A program made the translations under genes and the position numbers. The notes beneath the pieces were generated by a model that did no database searches, had not been told where the DNA came from, and was given only the letters and a program-made list of their open reading frames with translations. From NCBI GenBank assembly GCA_013400155.1, contig VXBM01000238.1:100079-164078 (forward strand): a DNA stretch of 64,000 bases, in the 5' to 3' direction. This stretch comes from Helopsaltes ochotensis (lineage: Eukaryota > Chordata > Aves > Passeriformes > Locustellidae). This document shows positions 36,048 through 47,569 of the stretch, piece after piece. How positions within the stretch are numbered: position 1 is the first letter of the stretch; the number at the start of each line of letters is the position of its first letter.

Positions 36048-38505
36048 GTCTCAGAGAAAAATACTATGCTGTTTATAGCAAACACATAAAAATATCACCT
36101 TAACTCTTTATAAATATTTCCTCTATAACACAAAATGGAAATGCCATCTTGATTTTTATAGTTAATTGTGTGCTACCATCCACCCTGTCAGATCCAACCT
36201 TCTACCCTGTAAACCTTATGAATCTCACCACTTTAGAATCTCTCTAACCTCTGTACAGTTATCCACAACTCAGACACCCCTGTATTTCAAGGTGAAGGAT
36301 GTCAAACACCAAATACTTCCTTTTCCACTCTTACATGCGTACTCCTTTCACTTTACCCTAGTGTCTCCAAATTCCCTACTAGCAATGTCTGCTTATCTAT
36401 ATCTCCCAACATCCCTTGCCCCTACCATCCTTACTTCTGTATCACCTATTTTTAATTTTCTTTCTCTGGTGTGCTCAGATATCAGCACCAGGCTGCCTGA
36501 CCCACATTTCTCAAGCAGCTTCTGATGCAGGGTTGGGTGAGATGGGAGGACATCTGTGCTGGCTAGGGGCCTTCACGTATCAGTGACCAATTGGGCAATC
36601 TGATCACCTTTCCACATCACCTATTTTTCCTTGCATTTTCAGATGCTTTTCTCGTGGCCAAGATTTGTTCGGTGGCCTACAACTGTGTAACACTTCTCTT
36701 GGCTATCTATCTGCTATGTGCAGGTGCCTCATAGGAGAGACCCACACAGAGTATCAGCAGTTGGCCATGTCCCATATGTAAAAATCGGTATGAATCTCAT
36801 TATAAGCATCTTTGTAAGTCTGTAATTTCTCTCTTTCACGTCCTCACTCACTCAGAGAAACTATAAACACCTCCAGTCCCATAGAGCATTTCTATGTGCA
36901 ACTTCCTGAGACATTTTAAGTTACACAGTATATTCAGTGCCAGTGTTGGTCTTTCTAAAACAGAATAGGTGTCCCTAAAACAGTCTGAGGTCTCATTCAA
37001 GTCTTAAAAAGAAGAACCCAAGGGTTTAACTTAGAGAATTTGCTAGGAATCATAGTTCCTATATCCTATTTCTAATCTGAGAAATGCATTCATTATTTCA
37101 TATTTTGAGACACAAAATTAGTATTAGAAGTAAGAATCAGCTTTTAATATTAAAACCCAAGTGAGGGACTTCAAAATTAGTAGTTTTGAGTTTTAAAAAT
37201 TTTATAGTTCTTTCTCTTGTTAAACAGTCTGTTTCATCATTTCATTATCAATTTTCTTTCCATTTTAATATCCCTAAAACTTGCAAAGAAAGAAAATACA
37301 TCTGCTTTAGCCTGCCTGCGCAAATGTTAATCAGAAAGTAATACATAAAGTTTTTATGTCTTTTTTTACTAGCATATCACAACAGGGTCAGTGCTAAGGC
37401 TACATATTGTCAATGAAAATACAAAATATTAAAATAAAAGAACAGTACATTCCTATTGCAATGTAAAAAATGTGTAAGACTCAAACACATACAAGACAGA
37501 AAATTTGATAGACAAAATATCTGTTTTGGTAAGGTCTGTTTTAATATTCCACTCATATTATCATCCAGGGTAGTAGTTTTATGAAGAGAATAAAAAAGCA
37601 ACCATTCAGATGCACTTAACACTTCAATGAAGGGCAATGGAGATCCCTCCACTTTTACATGTGATTGTTTGACTATCATCCTTAGTCCTACAACAATTAG
37701 GAAGCCAATTATTTCTCTGATGAGTACATGTCACAGAATTAAAGAAACTTGCAAAGTTAAGTCACTAACAAAAATGTAATTTCACTCCTTGTCTTCCCTA
37801 ACTATAGTTCCTCCTCTTCTTGCACAAGTACTACTCTCCATGTGCCTACTGAGCCTCCCAATCCAGCCGTGAGCTAACTTCTTTTTTGTTTTGCACTATT
37901 ATTAGTTTTGAGCTAGATTAGCAGTTTGGTTCAACTAACCATAGACTTCCAAAAGGCAATTCCAGTACAAAGGTGGAGGTGAGGTGAAAATATGTTGTCA
38001 AGGATGGAAAGGAAGGTCCTGTCACCCCTTTGTCAGAACTATGACCTGAGTATTCAAACTAAACTCATGATAGTGCAGGTTAGCCACAGGCACACACAGG
38101 GTATTTCTTGTGTCTGTATGGACTGGGTATCAACCCTTTCATACAAGACCAAGTATAAAATACACCTTTTGAGAAGCCACCAAGGGTAACAGGCTTCAAA
38201 GCCACAAAGGAAATTCCTCAGAGCAGCATTCTGCCTGCAGATAAACTGTTACAAAACCCCTTCTGCTTTTGGAAGCTGAGCTCTTTCCTGCAGAGTAATC
38301 ATGGAATGCTGAGTATCCCAGCCTCAACATCAAAAATGGAGAGTTGAAACTCGAAGTGTAAGCCTGTATTTTAAGCACTGGGAAATTAAAGGATTTCCTC
38401 TGCTTGCAAATTCTCTCTTCAAGAACACGACATCATCAAAGCAGCTCTTTACCACTATAACATATATTACTATCTTGCTTCCTATCTATTCTCTACCAAT
38501 AATCT

Positions 38506-39538
38506 CACAGAATCACAGAATCAATTAGGTTGGAAAAGAACTTTGAGATCATCAAGTCCTACTTGTGACCTAATACCACCTTGTCAACCAGACCATGGCA
38601 CTGAGTAGCACATCAGTCTTTTCTTAAACACCTCTAGGGATGGTAACTCCACCAGCTACCTGGGCAGCCTATTCCAATGCTGAATAACCCTCTCTGTTAA
38701 GAACTTCTTCCTAAGGTCCACCCTAAACCTCCCTGTGTGGAGCTTAAGATTGCGTCCTCTTGTCCTATCACTGGTTGCCTGGGAGGAGACCAATGCTCAC
38801 CTGGCTACCATCTCCTTTCAGGCAGTTGTAGAGATGATAAGGTCTTCCCTGGGCCTCTTCCTCTCCAGGCTAAACAACCCTAGTTCTCTCAGTCACTCCT
38901 CATCAGACTTGTACTCCAGACTTTTTACCAGCCTTGTTGCCTTTCTCTGGACATGCTTCAGCATCTTAACATCCTTCCTAAATTGAGGGTCCCAGAACTG
39001 GACACAGCACTCGAGGTGTTGCCTGATCAGTGCTGAGTACAGGGGCAGAAGCCCTTCCTCGGTCCTGTTGGCCACACTATACCTGATACAGGCCAGAATG
39101 CCGTTGGGCTTCTTGGCCTGGTGGGCACACACACTGACTCATACTCATCTGCTGTCAAGCAGCACCCCCAGGTCCCTCTCTGGTCACCATTCAGTCACTC
39201 TGTCCCTAACCCTGCAGCAGGCTCTTGTGGCCCAAGTGCGGGACCCAGCACTTGGTCCTGTTAAACCTCATACTGTTGGGTTTGGCCCATCAATCCAGCC
39301 TGTCCAGATCCCTCTGCAGAGCCCTCCTATCCTCCAGCAGATTAACACTCCCCCCTCACTTGGTGTTGTGCAAATTTGCTAACGGTAGACTCGATCCCCT
39401 CATCCAGATAAAGATATTAAAAAGGACTGGGCCCTACACAGATTCCTGTGGAACACTACTAGGACTGGTCACCAGCTGGTCACCATTCACCTCCACTCTC
39501 TGGGCCCAGCTGTCCAGCAAGTTCTTAAATCAGCATGT
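38506..39538 (-). mobile_element. CR1 LINE, about 1 kb 5'-truncated copy
   Basis: This is the best-preserved LINE in the window. The left end, CACAGAATCACAGAATCAAT, is the reverse complement of the CR1 3' octamer tail, followed by AGGTTGGAAAAGAACTTTGAG and ATCATCAAGTCC. The body continues through typical CR1 words such as CAGCCTATTCCAATGCTGAA (about 38668-38687), AAGAACTTCTTCCTAAGGTC and GGGCCTCTTCCTCTCCAGGC to about 39538, where the 5' truncation lies. The copy is on the minus strand. It contains the C-terminal part of ORF2, annotated separately, and the 3' UTR. CR1 elements usually lack target-site duplications, and none is evident. Confidence 0.95.
38893..39132 (-). pseudogene. CR1 ORF2 C-terminal remnant (reverse-transcriptase polyprotein)
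   Basis: On the minus strand 79 codons are open and read as the region just after the reverse-transcriptase core of CR1 ORF2. Recognisable words are KKPNGILACIR, PLYSALIRQHLE, CCVQFWDPQF and QRKATRLVKSLEYKS, which belong to the conserved C-terminal part of non-LTR retrotransposon RT polyproteins. The catalytic YADD-type motif lies upstream in an intact element and is not in this copy. The frame ends at a TGA directly after SDEE. In intact elements an arginine-led LRELGLF segment follows, and LRELGLF can still be read beyond the stop, so a CGA-to-TGA change is the likely cause. There is no start codon of its own and no functional product is expected. Confidence 0.9.
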
Positions 39539-41761
39539 ATAACTTAAGTAAAATCCCTGTATGTAAGACAAAGACTTTTGCAACACCTTTTTTAGCCATC
39601 TCTTCAATCTAATTCTTCCAAGATGTTTTTTCATTCTGTAAGTGACATTTACTGCAATTCTTCATAAACCCTTGAGAATTGGATTCCTTGCTCCTAGAAT
39701 GAAATAAAAAATGTACACAGCCTGTCAGCAGGTCACATGTATCCTGCCAACCTACATCTAATAGATTTTTCACTTTTCATCAGTGGATTTCAAGACAGTA
39801 TGTAGTCTGCCAAATTTACTAAAAAGCTTGCTACAGTATCGCACTTTCAAAATGTGCAATCTGTCAAAGCCATAGCTCAAAATGTCTGCTACGATGAGAG
39901 TCTTTGAAAAATCTGCTAGGCTGTTGGCATTCATTCAGAAAATAATGAGTATATCAACAGAGAAAAAGGAGAAAGGAAAAAAGTTGTTGGGGGAGGGGAA
40001 AGAAATGGAGAGAAAAGAAGACTAATCCTAAATATAATTTTCTGTACCCTGAAGAAACTACAGGAATTCTTTTTGCAAGTGTAATCCAGTTTCACACAAA
40101 TTCCTCCAAGATGACAGCATTCTAATTGGCAAATGGTCTGAATGATACCTTTAATAGCAATTATGAAAACATAATTTATCATAGATTTGACCACAACTTT
40201 TCATAGCAAACCTCAATATTGATTCAAACACTGAATACATTTAGCAAACAGTGGAAAACAGCAAAATTGCCTGCACTTTTACCAAACATTACATATATGG
40301 AGAGTATCATAAGAGACAAGTTAGGGACAGTAGGGATGCTTAATTTATTAACTGAAATATGAAGAAAACTGAAGCATTTCAGGAGATTTTAAATAAAGGC
40401 AAACTTCTTTTTCAAAAGAGACAATAACACTAGCATCAAAATAGTCAAAGACTGTGAAATACAATTCTGAGGACCTTTCCTGTCTGCCTTCCTTCAACCT
40501 GCATTTTATAAAATTCACCTTGACATCTGAAGAACACAAAAAAGGGAAAAACGAGAAGGAAAGCATCTTTTAGAAAACAATTAAATATTTGCCTATTAGA
40601 AAACAAGTTCTTATGCACCTTCTTGAACAATTGACAACACAGGCAAGTGTTCCTGAACATAATACCAAGCTAGTGAAAGGACTGCAGCAGAATTTGAATT
40701 CAAAGAACTACAGAAGAGCTGTTTGACTCCATGCCATGTATCTCTGAAAACAGGAGGTTACAGAAAGTTCCTTGGATGTACAAAGCCAATGCATCCTTAA
40801 CACCACAATATTAATGTCTGAATCCCATGACTTCTAGAAGAAATCAAGTCAATTGGTAGTGAGAACACTCAACCAAGAAAAAAAAATTTAAAAAAAGCCC
40901 TTAAAATTAAATAAATAAATAAATAAATAAACCCACCACACAAGGCACACTCCATGGTTAAAAAAGTTTGTGTACAGTTTGTATAACCAAGTAGGCTACT
41001 GAGCTTATTAAAATCAATCACATAAGCTGACAAAGGGCAGGAGAAAACTGGAATAAACAGGGCTTGTGAAATCCTTAAATTTCCAATTGCAGTTTTCTCT
41101 GTTAAAAATTTAAATATTAATTTTATAGTAAAATAGGGATTTATTATTCATTTTAAGAGCCTTAGATTTTACTTGGGAACCTCACTGAATATCTCACCTG
41201 GGATATACCAAATCAGCTCCTCGAAAAGATCTTTATTGAATTCATTATTACATTGGACTTGTACTTAATTTAGTGAATAAAAACACTTCAGTCCCTTTTT
41301 CATGTAAAAAAACTCAAATTATTGAATCTTTGAGATTATGGTTTTCCATCGAATTGTTATATCCCTAAAAGCACAACAAAGTGTCCTAGTTAACTTTGGC
41401 AATGGCGAAATTCTTTGGTTGTCTTTAAGAGAAAAAACTCATAAATATCTTATTTTATAAAAAAAATTTTCATAGAATTTAAATTATGGGCTTTAATATC
41501 TAATATTTTGAAGCATAATTCTTAATCTCTTAATCCCTTAAGTTTTTTCCCCCCTCTTGCTTCCATACAAATATCCTGAACAGAGAAGTCACATCCATAG
41601 CATTTGTTTGCATTAACAAACCACGTGAAGAAAAGTTCAGTAGAGATACTGAAGTTACTTGAGTACTTCATAATTTAGCATCATGGCCACAAAAAAAGAC
41701 TGTTCTTAGGCCTCAAGATAGTGATTTCTTTCCAAATGTAAGTATGGTAACCTAAAGTAGA
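39539..41761. other. AT-rich unannotated DNA
   Basis: No gene is recognised. A purine-rich stretch (about 39957-40022, A/G with a GGGGGAGGGG core) is low-complexity. The overlapping minus-strand frames at 40348-40660 (71-72 codons) are not recognisable. Confidence 0.5.
40907..40931 (+). repeat. (AAAT)n microsatellite
   Basis: About six units of AAAT/TAAA follow an A-rich lead. A similar shorter array lies at about 46527-46543. This is ordinary simple-sequence DNA. Confidence 0.85.
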
Positions 41762-41835
41762 GCATAGATTATTCTGAGTTGGAAGGGACCCACAAGCATC
41801 ATCAAGTCCAACCCAGAGGTGAACGGCCCATATGA

Positions 41836-41845
41836 GGATTGAACC
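41836..41845 (-). promoter_or_regulatory. SINE Pol III B box
   Basis: The minus-strand reading GGTTCAATCC fits the B-box consensus GGTTCRANNCC and lies downstream of the A box at the spacing found in a tRNA-Ile gene. The anticodon AAT lies between them at 41861-41863 (plus-strand coordinates). Confidence 0.8.
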
Positions 41846-41877
41846 CCCACCTCAGGTGTTATTAGCACCATGCTTTA

Positions 41878-41890
41878 AGGAACAGAGCTA
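41878..41890 (-). promoter_or_regulatory. SINE Pol III A box
   Basis: The minus-strand reading TAGCTCTGTTCCT occupies the position of the tRNA A box (consensus TRGYNNARNNG). It departs from the tRNA-Ile sequence in the D loop, so internal promoter strength is probably reduced. Confidence 0.6.
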
Positions 41891-41900
41891 ATCTCGGGGT

Positions 41901-44737
41901 CAAGTAAGTAAACGATACGGTTTATTGTATAGACCATTAAACAAATGCAGCCAGAATACACTAAAAAAAATGTATCCTTTTAATGCTGTTAGTACCATGG
42001 AACAACGTCACAGCCATGCCTTTAAGGCTTGTACAAACACTGTTAATTCCAGTAGGGATGGCCTATAAGGTCCATTTTCCCCACCTTTCTCCTGCATAGA
42101 AGTTATAAAGTATGTGGCCTTCAGTTCTTTCACATGCATCGCAGTTTTGTCTCTGCAAACTTAGAAATCACACTTGAATGTTTACTAGTTTTGCCCTGTG
42201 GGATCTTCAGAAGGCAGCTTAGAATTTTGTTAAACTGTGCTTTCAATGTAAGTACTTCAAAATTATTTAATAGAGAGAGAGAGAGAGAGATCATTCATCA
42301 GCGTAATGAGATTTAGAATTGCATTCCTCTTTCTCAACAGACCATCATAAACAGCTTTGATGAGCAAACTCTCTTCTGCTCCCAGGTTTATATTTTGTTT
42401 TATGTCAAAGTTCTTTCATTAATTGCCTCCCGCAGCAAAATGTAGGTATAGACTCTAGATTGCAAGTAAGATACTGTAGTCTCAAATGTTCTTCTTGCAA
42501 GTGCCAAAATGGTACAATAGTTCACAAACGAGTCAAAGCTGCAAAGACTCAAGCGCCTATTGCATGTGAAAATTTGTCAGCAGTTTTTGTTGACTTCATC
42601 AAGTCATGAGTGTTCCCAAGCCTGCAAACAGGCTCAGCAGCTGGAACTTTACATGTGCACATAACTGTTTTAAGTTTGACCAGAACAGAGCTTTCAAAAG
42701 GAATTTCCTAATTATTCCCATTCATAAATCAAACCTCAGAGTTTGAGTCACAGCACAGAGCAGTCACAAGGTGTCTGACTCTACTTCTATATAAAATATT
42801 TTGTCTGGACTGTTGAGATGTCATAAGTTCCATATTGATGTGATCAACTCTGTTCCATCACAGCCTTTCCCACTCTTAAATGGTTTGTTTTCACGTGCGT
42901 TTCTCTACCTGTCTAAAGAGAGACTTCTCAATACACTACAGAATGGACAACATGCATGCAGATGTTCTTTGCAAAACAACCTCTCCATGCTTTATCTACA
43001 GAACTCCAGGAGAGGAGGGACAATCTGAGAATCAGCTCTTTTGTATGGATGATGATAAAAAACATGGAAAAAGAAACAGAAAATTAAAACAATCAAAAAC
43101 TGAGTAAAACAGGCTTAGGGCCTTGAGGCAACAAGCCTCAAGGAATTCTGGGCTTGCCAAAGACTGTGGGCTGGATCTGCTCCTTTTCTTTATCCCTGAA
43201 GAAGAATACTATTCAAATTAGTTTTTGATGATGTAAAACATTATGGGAGAAAAATATACACTTAAGATTACAAAATCATCTCTCTAAAGTGTTCTTTTGT
43301 TTCACTGGCTAACTTTCTCCTACTTTTAGTAGAACTATTTGGTCGCATACTATGGAAGCAGAGAAATGTAGCTGAGCTGGCCCAGTTCCATAATCTTGAG
43401 TCAACAGAAGTGGGATTGTTTCTGGGTCTAGATCTGGAAGAGACAGAAGTGCTTTTGTTTCCTTTCAGACAGATCCTGCAGGAAAGCTAAATAACAGAGA
43501 GCCCAACAGAGAAGTGATAATTCTACATAGGCTACAACCTGTACAAATGCACAAAGATATACAAAAACAATATGGGAATTATTAACACTCTCCAGTTTTA
43601 GGCTGCTAATTTAATGAACTACTCTCAAAAGCAAGAGAAAGCCTACACATGCACACATTATGTTATGAAATTAGTGTTATCATATGCATTAGTCTCAATT
43701 AATAACTGCATCATTATTAAATGGATATCTCTCAAGTGCAAGTACCCTGAAAGCATCTTTGAAACAGTTTCTGAAACTCAGGGCAAGTAAAAAACCACGT
43801 TTTCCCTGACTGATGCCTACAAGCAGATAAAATTTTATTTTCAGTATAAACATTTTGTCACCTGCTTTCTTTCTCACTTATGTACACAGTCATGAAGTTC
43901 ATGAGGTATTGGCCCATATTGAAACACACACACATCTCACATGGCCACATGGCCTGTATATTCCCCTATATATCTGTTCATGGTTCATTTCACTTATTAC
44001 ACTTATGACACAAGTCTCCATGCAGTGGTTCCATCGAGTACTCTTGCACTCCTGTTCATGCCCAGGGCTCAATGCCAGCAGCCACAGTAAACACCCCCTC
44101 CCAGTGAGGAGTCACATGGCTGCTCCTAGACTTACTTCCCTAAGGCCAATCCCACAGGACAGGAAGCAGCACCTTTCCCCAGTTCCCAACAAACAGTACA
44201 AGAAACAACCTCTTTCCCAACCTACAAACTTAACTTCTAGCACTACCAGCTGAATTTACAATATTTTCCCTTCAGGGGACTTTTAGCATTAGATGTGCCA
44301 AAAATTTCATTAAAACGCAACATTGACTTAACAGCTCAAGTCTCTGGCGGTTTTCCCCAGGAAAAACTGGCAGGATCAATTCCAGGCTGTTCGTCCCATT
44401 ACACAACACCACAGTGCTTCCTACACACACCACTGAGTCACAAGGATTCCTTAAACTTGCATTACTCTTCCTACTCAAACAAGATGTCGGTTTTAACGTC
44501 TGGTAATAATAGAGCGGTTATTTTGATGATTCAGAGTGTGGTGGCTGACTCACAACTCATTTTTGCTATTGAATTTAATACATATTGCCCCAGAGGACAA
44601 AAGTCTTATGAATGTGAGCTCTGGTTTGGAAGAAAAGGTCATCTGGGAAATGTTTCAGTTAAGAAAAAGCTTACTAGGATTTTTTATTATTATTATTAAT
44701 ATGTTTTTAATAAACATTCCCATTATTCAAGTGTGAC
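41901..44737. other. AT-rich unannotated DNA
   Basis: No gene or repeat family is recognised. Open frames of 132 codons (43855-44253) and 134 codons (44295-44699) on the plus strand are among the longest in the window, but they have no recognisable motif and the second ends in a run of Tyr encoded by a (TAT)n repeat. An (ATT)n run lies at about 44683-44698. Confidence 0.5.
42272..42290 (+). repeat. (AG)n microsatellite
   Basis: Nine and a half uninterrupted AG dinucleotide units follow TTTAAT. A dinucleotide repeat of this length is typically polymorphic. Confidence 0.9.
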
Positions 44738-45062
44738 AAAGGCTGGCAGGTCCCACAGGGTCAGACACTGGGGGTGGTGAGAGCTCCCCAGGAGACCCAT
44801 CTGGGCAGGGCCTGTCAGCCAGTGGATGTTCCACCCCAGCCAGCAGCTGGGCAGGAGGAGCAGCCCCAGCCCTGGGCATCAGGCAGCCCTCTGGGAATGC
44901 AGGGCCATGGGTGGGCCCTGTTCAGCAGGGCAAGGCTGTGTGGAGCTGGAGACCAGCTCTGCTCCAGAGTCACTGGGATGGGAATGATGGCCCCAGGAGG
45001 GCTGGAACAGTGTCCTGGGCCATGGGCAGGGTGGTGCATAGAACTGCTCACAGGAGGGAAAA
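44738..45062. other. GC-rich patch with no CpG
   Basis: About 325 bp are strongly G/C-rich (words such as CCCCAGCCAGCAGCTGGGCA and GGGCCATGGGTGGGCCC) in the middle of AT-rich DNA, yet I find no CG dinucleotide in the patch. TG and CA words are abundant instead. Several frames are open across it on both strands (125 codons at 44774-45151 plus, 78 at 44815-45051 minus), which is expected of stop-poor GC-rich DNA and is not good evidence of coding. It has no CR1, LTR or SINE signature that I recognise. It could be an old, fully methylated repeat or LTR, or a GC-biased gene-conversion patch. Confidence 0.6.
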
Positions 45063-47350
45063 GGCTAGAATCAGCCCTTCAAGACTACATAGCTTCTCAA
45101 ACTCCTTTAAGAAATAGTAGTCAGAAATTGCTGTCTGTCCCATATACCTGACTGCCCAGTCTGCACTGTACAAGTATCAGATAACAGCTACTGCAGACTT
45201 ACAAATTACAATGCTACAATAGATGATACATTGAACTTGGAAACATTGTGAAAGAACATGTATTATGCATGGAAGAGCACTATATGCAGATTTGGAGTGA
45301 TAGTATATGTGCACACATATTTGATCCAACCAGGGCACGGAGGTTGGTTTGAGTGTTAGTACACTCAGCTACATTGTACCATACACATTTGTAGCAAGAC
45401 TATCACTGTTTCAAATTACTAAAATCGTTGAGGGAGTGTCCTAAGAACAGTTTTTTTCTAATACGCTAGAAAGCCTGCTGTGATGGAAGACAATGTTTTC
45501 TCAGCTAAGACACATGTTTTGCAGCCTCCCAGCTCTTAGTTTTTACTGTCTGTACTTGACAAATCCCATGTGATGACAGAAAAATTGAACTCTGCCATCA
45601 ATTAACATTCATAATGGATGAGCATATGCCCTGGTAAGTACTATAAATATGAAGAAAATCTTAAAAACAATTATTTGTATTTAATGGGAAAATATAGATA
45701 TGAATTCAGCCATTTAGAGTTTTAAAGTTTGTCTACATAAAAATCATTTTAAGAAAAATGGAGTGGTATGTTTCAGGAAGGGTCAATTTTAAATAAAAAT
45801 ACTTCCTCTTGGTTCAAAATTTAGTGAACAATGTAACATAAAATATACTGTCTTAAAGTATTTGAAGAAACTATTGTCAAGATATTCCACAAAATTGTCT
45901 CATTTCTTTCAATTCATTCTTCTAAGGTCAACATATATTAAATAATCCATAATCTTACATTCCTAGGGAACACTAGAATGACTTCATAAAATGCCATCAA
46001 TACAAAGCATAAGGAATAAAAGACTAAGCACATCTCAATGCCATATTAAAGGAGAAGGAAAAAGTGCACTTTCAAACATTTCAGCTTCAACATTCTGACC
46101 TGCAGGTCATTTAGTTTATGAAGTTTTTTTACTATTTCACAGACTCTATTCTTTCCTTCAAAAATCAACTGATTCATTATTATCATCAAAAAAACTATGT
46201 TCATGGGCTAGAAGTGTCTTTCTTCATGGGCACAACAACTTAAGGAAAAAAAAAAGCCAGGCAAGCAGGCCATTAAAATCCCAAAATCCAATATAAAAGT
46301 GTAACATCAATTTTGGTTGAATCAATGATGAGTTTGCTCTTTGGTTGTTCCTTAAATTAATATATAATTACAATTGTAAATACCCTTTTTCATAAAATAT
46401 TTGGTGGACTTATGCAAGGCAACAGATCTTGGAAACTTGGAAGAGGCATACCTTTGTGTTTGTACTTTAAATTTTCCCTGAAGGGGATTTGAAAGGTCCA
46501 TAAACACTAAAAATAAAATACCTTTTAAAAAATAAATAAATAAACAAAAATTTATTTATACATCAGGTGGACTTCACTCGATACCATCTCAATTAGCAAA
46601 TACTGTATTCTTAAATCTGACCTGTTGTTTTATCATATACTCAGATATTGCAGGTGGAAAGTGACACATTTATGAAGCAAAACAGTTTTTTCACCTACTA
46701 CTTGTTTCAGAAATTGTTTTAGGAATTAACTCTGGTTTTGAAAACACTGGATATACAGCAGCTGTAGCAGCAGTTGATCCAGGCCCTTTACATAAAATAC
46801 CTAGAAACAACAGAGGTGATTTTTAAAGGGATCCCTAGAAATATTTTCAATTTCTAAGTTCAGGAAAGAAGATTTTAACTGTGATCGAGTTTGACTTCCT
46901 TTTGATGCTTGCTTCCTCATTAAAAGGTAATTGTAATAAATAGCCCCTGTGCCAAAAGAATCCTTTCAGCAATTACATCTTCCTTTTACTAAGAGTTCAT
47001 ACATAGCCAGAAGTCTCAGTTTGAAATAAGCACAACACTAAAAACTCAGAACATATACAGACAAAGAGAAATACATAAGAGCTGGTAATTAGCCTTTTGC
47101 AGGGAAATAGGAGAAGGTTTATAAAACTGAACTGAAATGTATGCAGCACCCACACATTCAAGCAAGTGTCCATTATTTATTAGTGATTCACTGGATTGCA
47201 ATTTCAACACTGGACTTTCAACTGATTTGTCCGTAGAAGCATCCACAATATCACTAATTATTCTGTGCAATGAAGCAGACCTCCTCTGTGATAGGGGAGA
47301 TGTCAGATCTCTATATATAAATACCTGGTTCTTATAGCAGTTCAGATGAC
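45063..47350. other. AT-rich unannotated DNA
   Basis: No gene or repeat family is recognised. A 119-codon minus-strand frame (47046-47405) runs partly into the CR1 fragment that follows and is not credible as a gene. Confidence 0.5.
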
Positions 47351-47569
47351 TGGAGGTTTCGGTGTGAGATATTATGAGAAATTTCTTTATCAAAAGGGTT
47401 GTCAAGCACTGGAACAGGCTGCCCAGGGAAGTGAATGCGTCACCAAGCCTGAAGGTGTTTAAAACTTGTAGATGTGGAACTTAGTTAGTAGTGGACTCGG
47501 CAGTGCTGGGTTAACAACTGAGACTTGATGATCTCAGAGGTCTTTTCCAACCTAAATGATTCTGTGATT
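47351..47569 (+). mobile_element. CR1 LINE 3'-end fragment
   Basis: The plus-strand segment reads like the last 220 bp of CR1: GAGAAATTTCTTTATC, then AAAGGGTTGTCAAGCACTGG and AACAGGCTGCCCAGGGAAGT, a GTAGATGTGG word, GACTTGATGATCTCAGAGG and TCTTTTCCAACCTAAATGAT, ending in the TTCTGTGATTT tail. It is a 5'-truncated, non-coding copy in the same orientation as the CR1 at 16938, and better matched to the common 3' end than that copy. Confidence 0.92.

Larger units (their letters stand above)
31616..38505. other. AT-rich unannotated DNA
   Basis: No gene or repeat family is recognised. Two overlapping plus-strand frames (32081-32398 and 32332-32691; 105 and 119 codons) are the longest run of low stop density, but they resemble nothing known and are in different phases. 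T runs occur at 31913-31926 and 32908-32920. A C/T-rich open stretch at 36166-36525 (119 codons) looks compositional. Confidence 0.5.
41762..41900 (-). mobile_element. tRNA-Ile-derived SINE with CR1 tail (TguSINE1-like)
   Basis: Read on the minus strand, the element begins with a tRNA-like head (about 41900 down to 41824). It has a GATTAGCTC A-box region, an anticodon arm GGTGCTAATAACACC with anticodon AAT, a perfect B box GGTTCAATCC, and a 3' acceptor-side CATATGGGCC. This matches tRNA-Ile(AAT) in order and spacing. A short linker leads into a tail (about 41815 down to 41762) containing GGTTGGACTTGATGATGCTT and GGGTCCCTTCCAACTCAGAA, the CR1-type 3' end that CR1 reverse transcriptase would recognise. 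That head-plus-tail design is what is known for zebra finch TguSINE1. The D-arm region is degraded, so the copy is a dead insertion and not a tRNA gene. Confidence 0.9.

Noticed and set aside
36166..36525. 119-codon Ser/Pro/Leu-rich frame
   Set aside because: The strand is C/T-rich, which by itself removes stops and yields Ser, Pro and Leu codons.
41824..41900. Functional tRNA-Ile gene
   Set aside because: The D-arm and 5' acceptor end are degraded and a CR1-type tail follows directly, so it is a SINE head rather than a tRNA gene.
44295..44699. 134-codon plus-strand open frame
   Set aside because: No domain is recognisable, the C-terminus is a poly-Tyr run encoded by a (TAT)n microsatellite, and a second frame overlaps it.
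44774..45151. 125-codon frame across the GC-rich patch
   Set aside because: GC-rich DNA is poor in stop codons, and several frames on both strands are open at once. The composition is Gly/Gln/Pro-rich with no motif.
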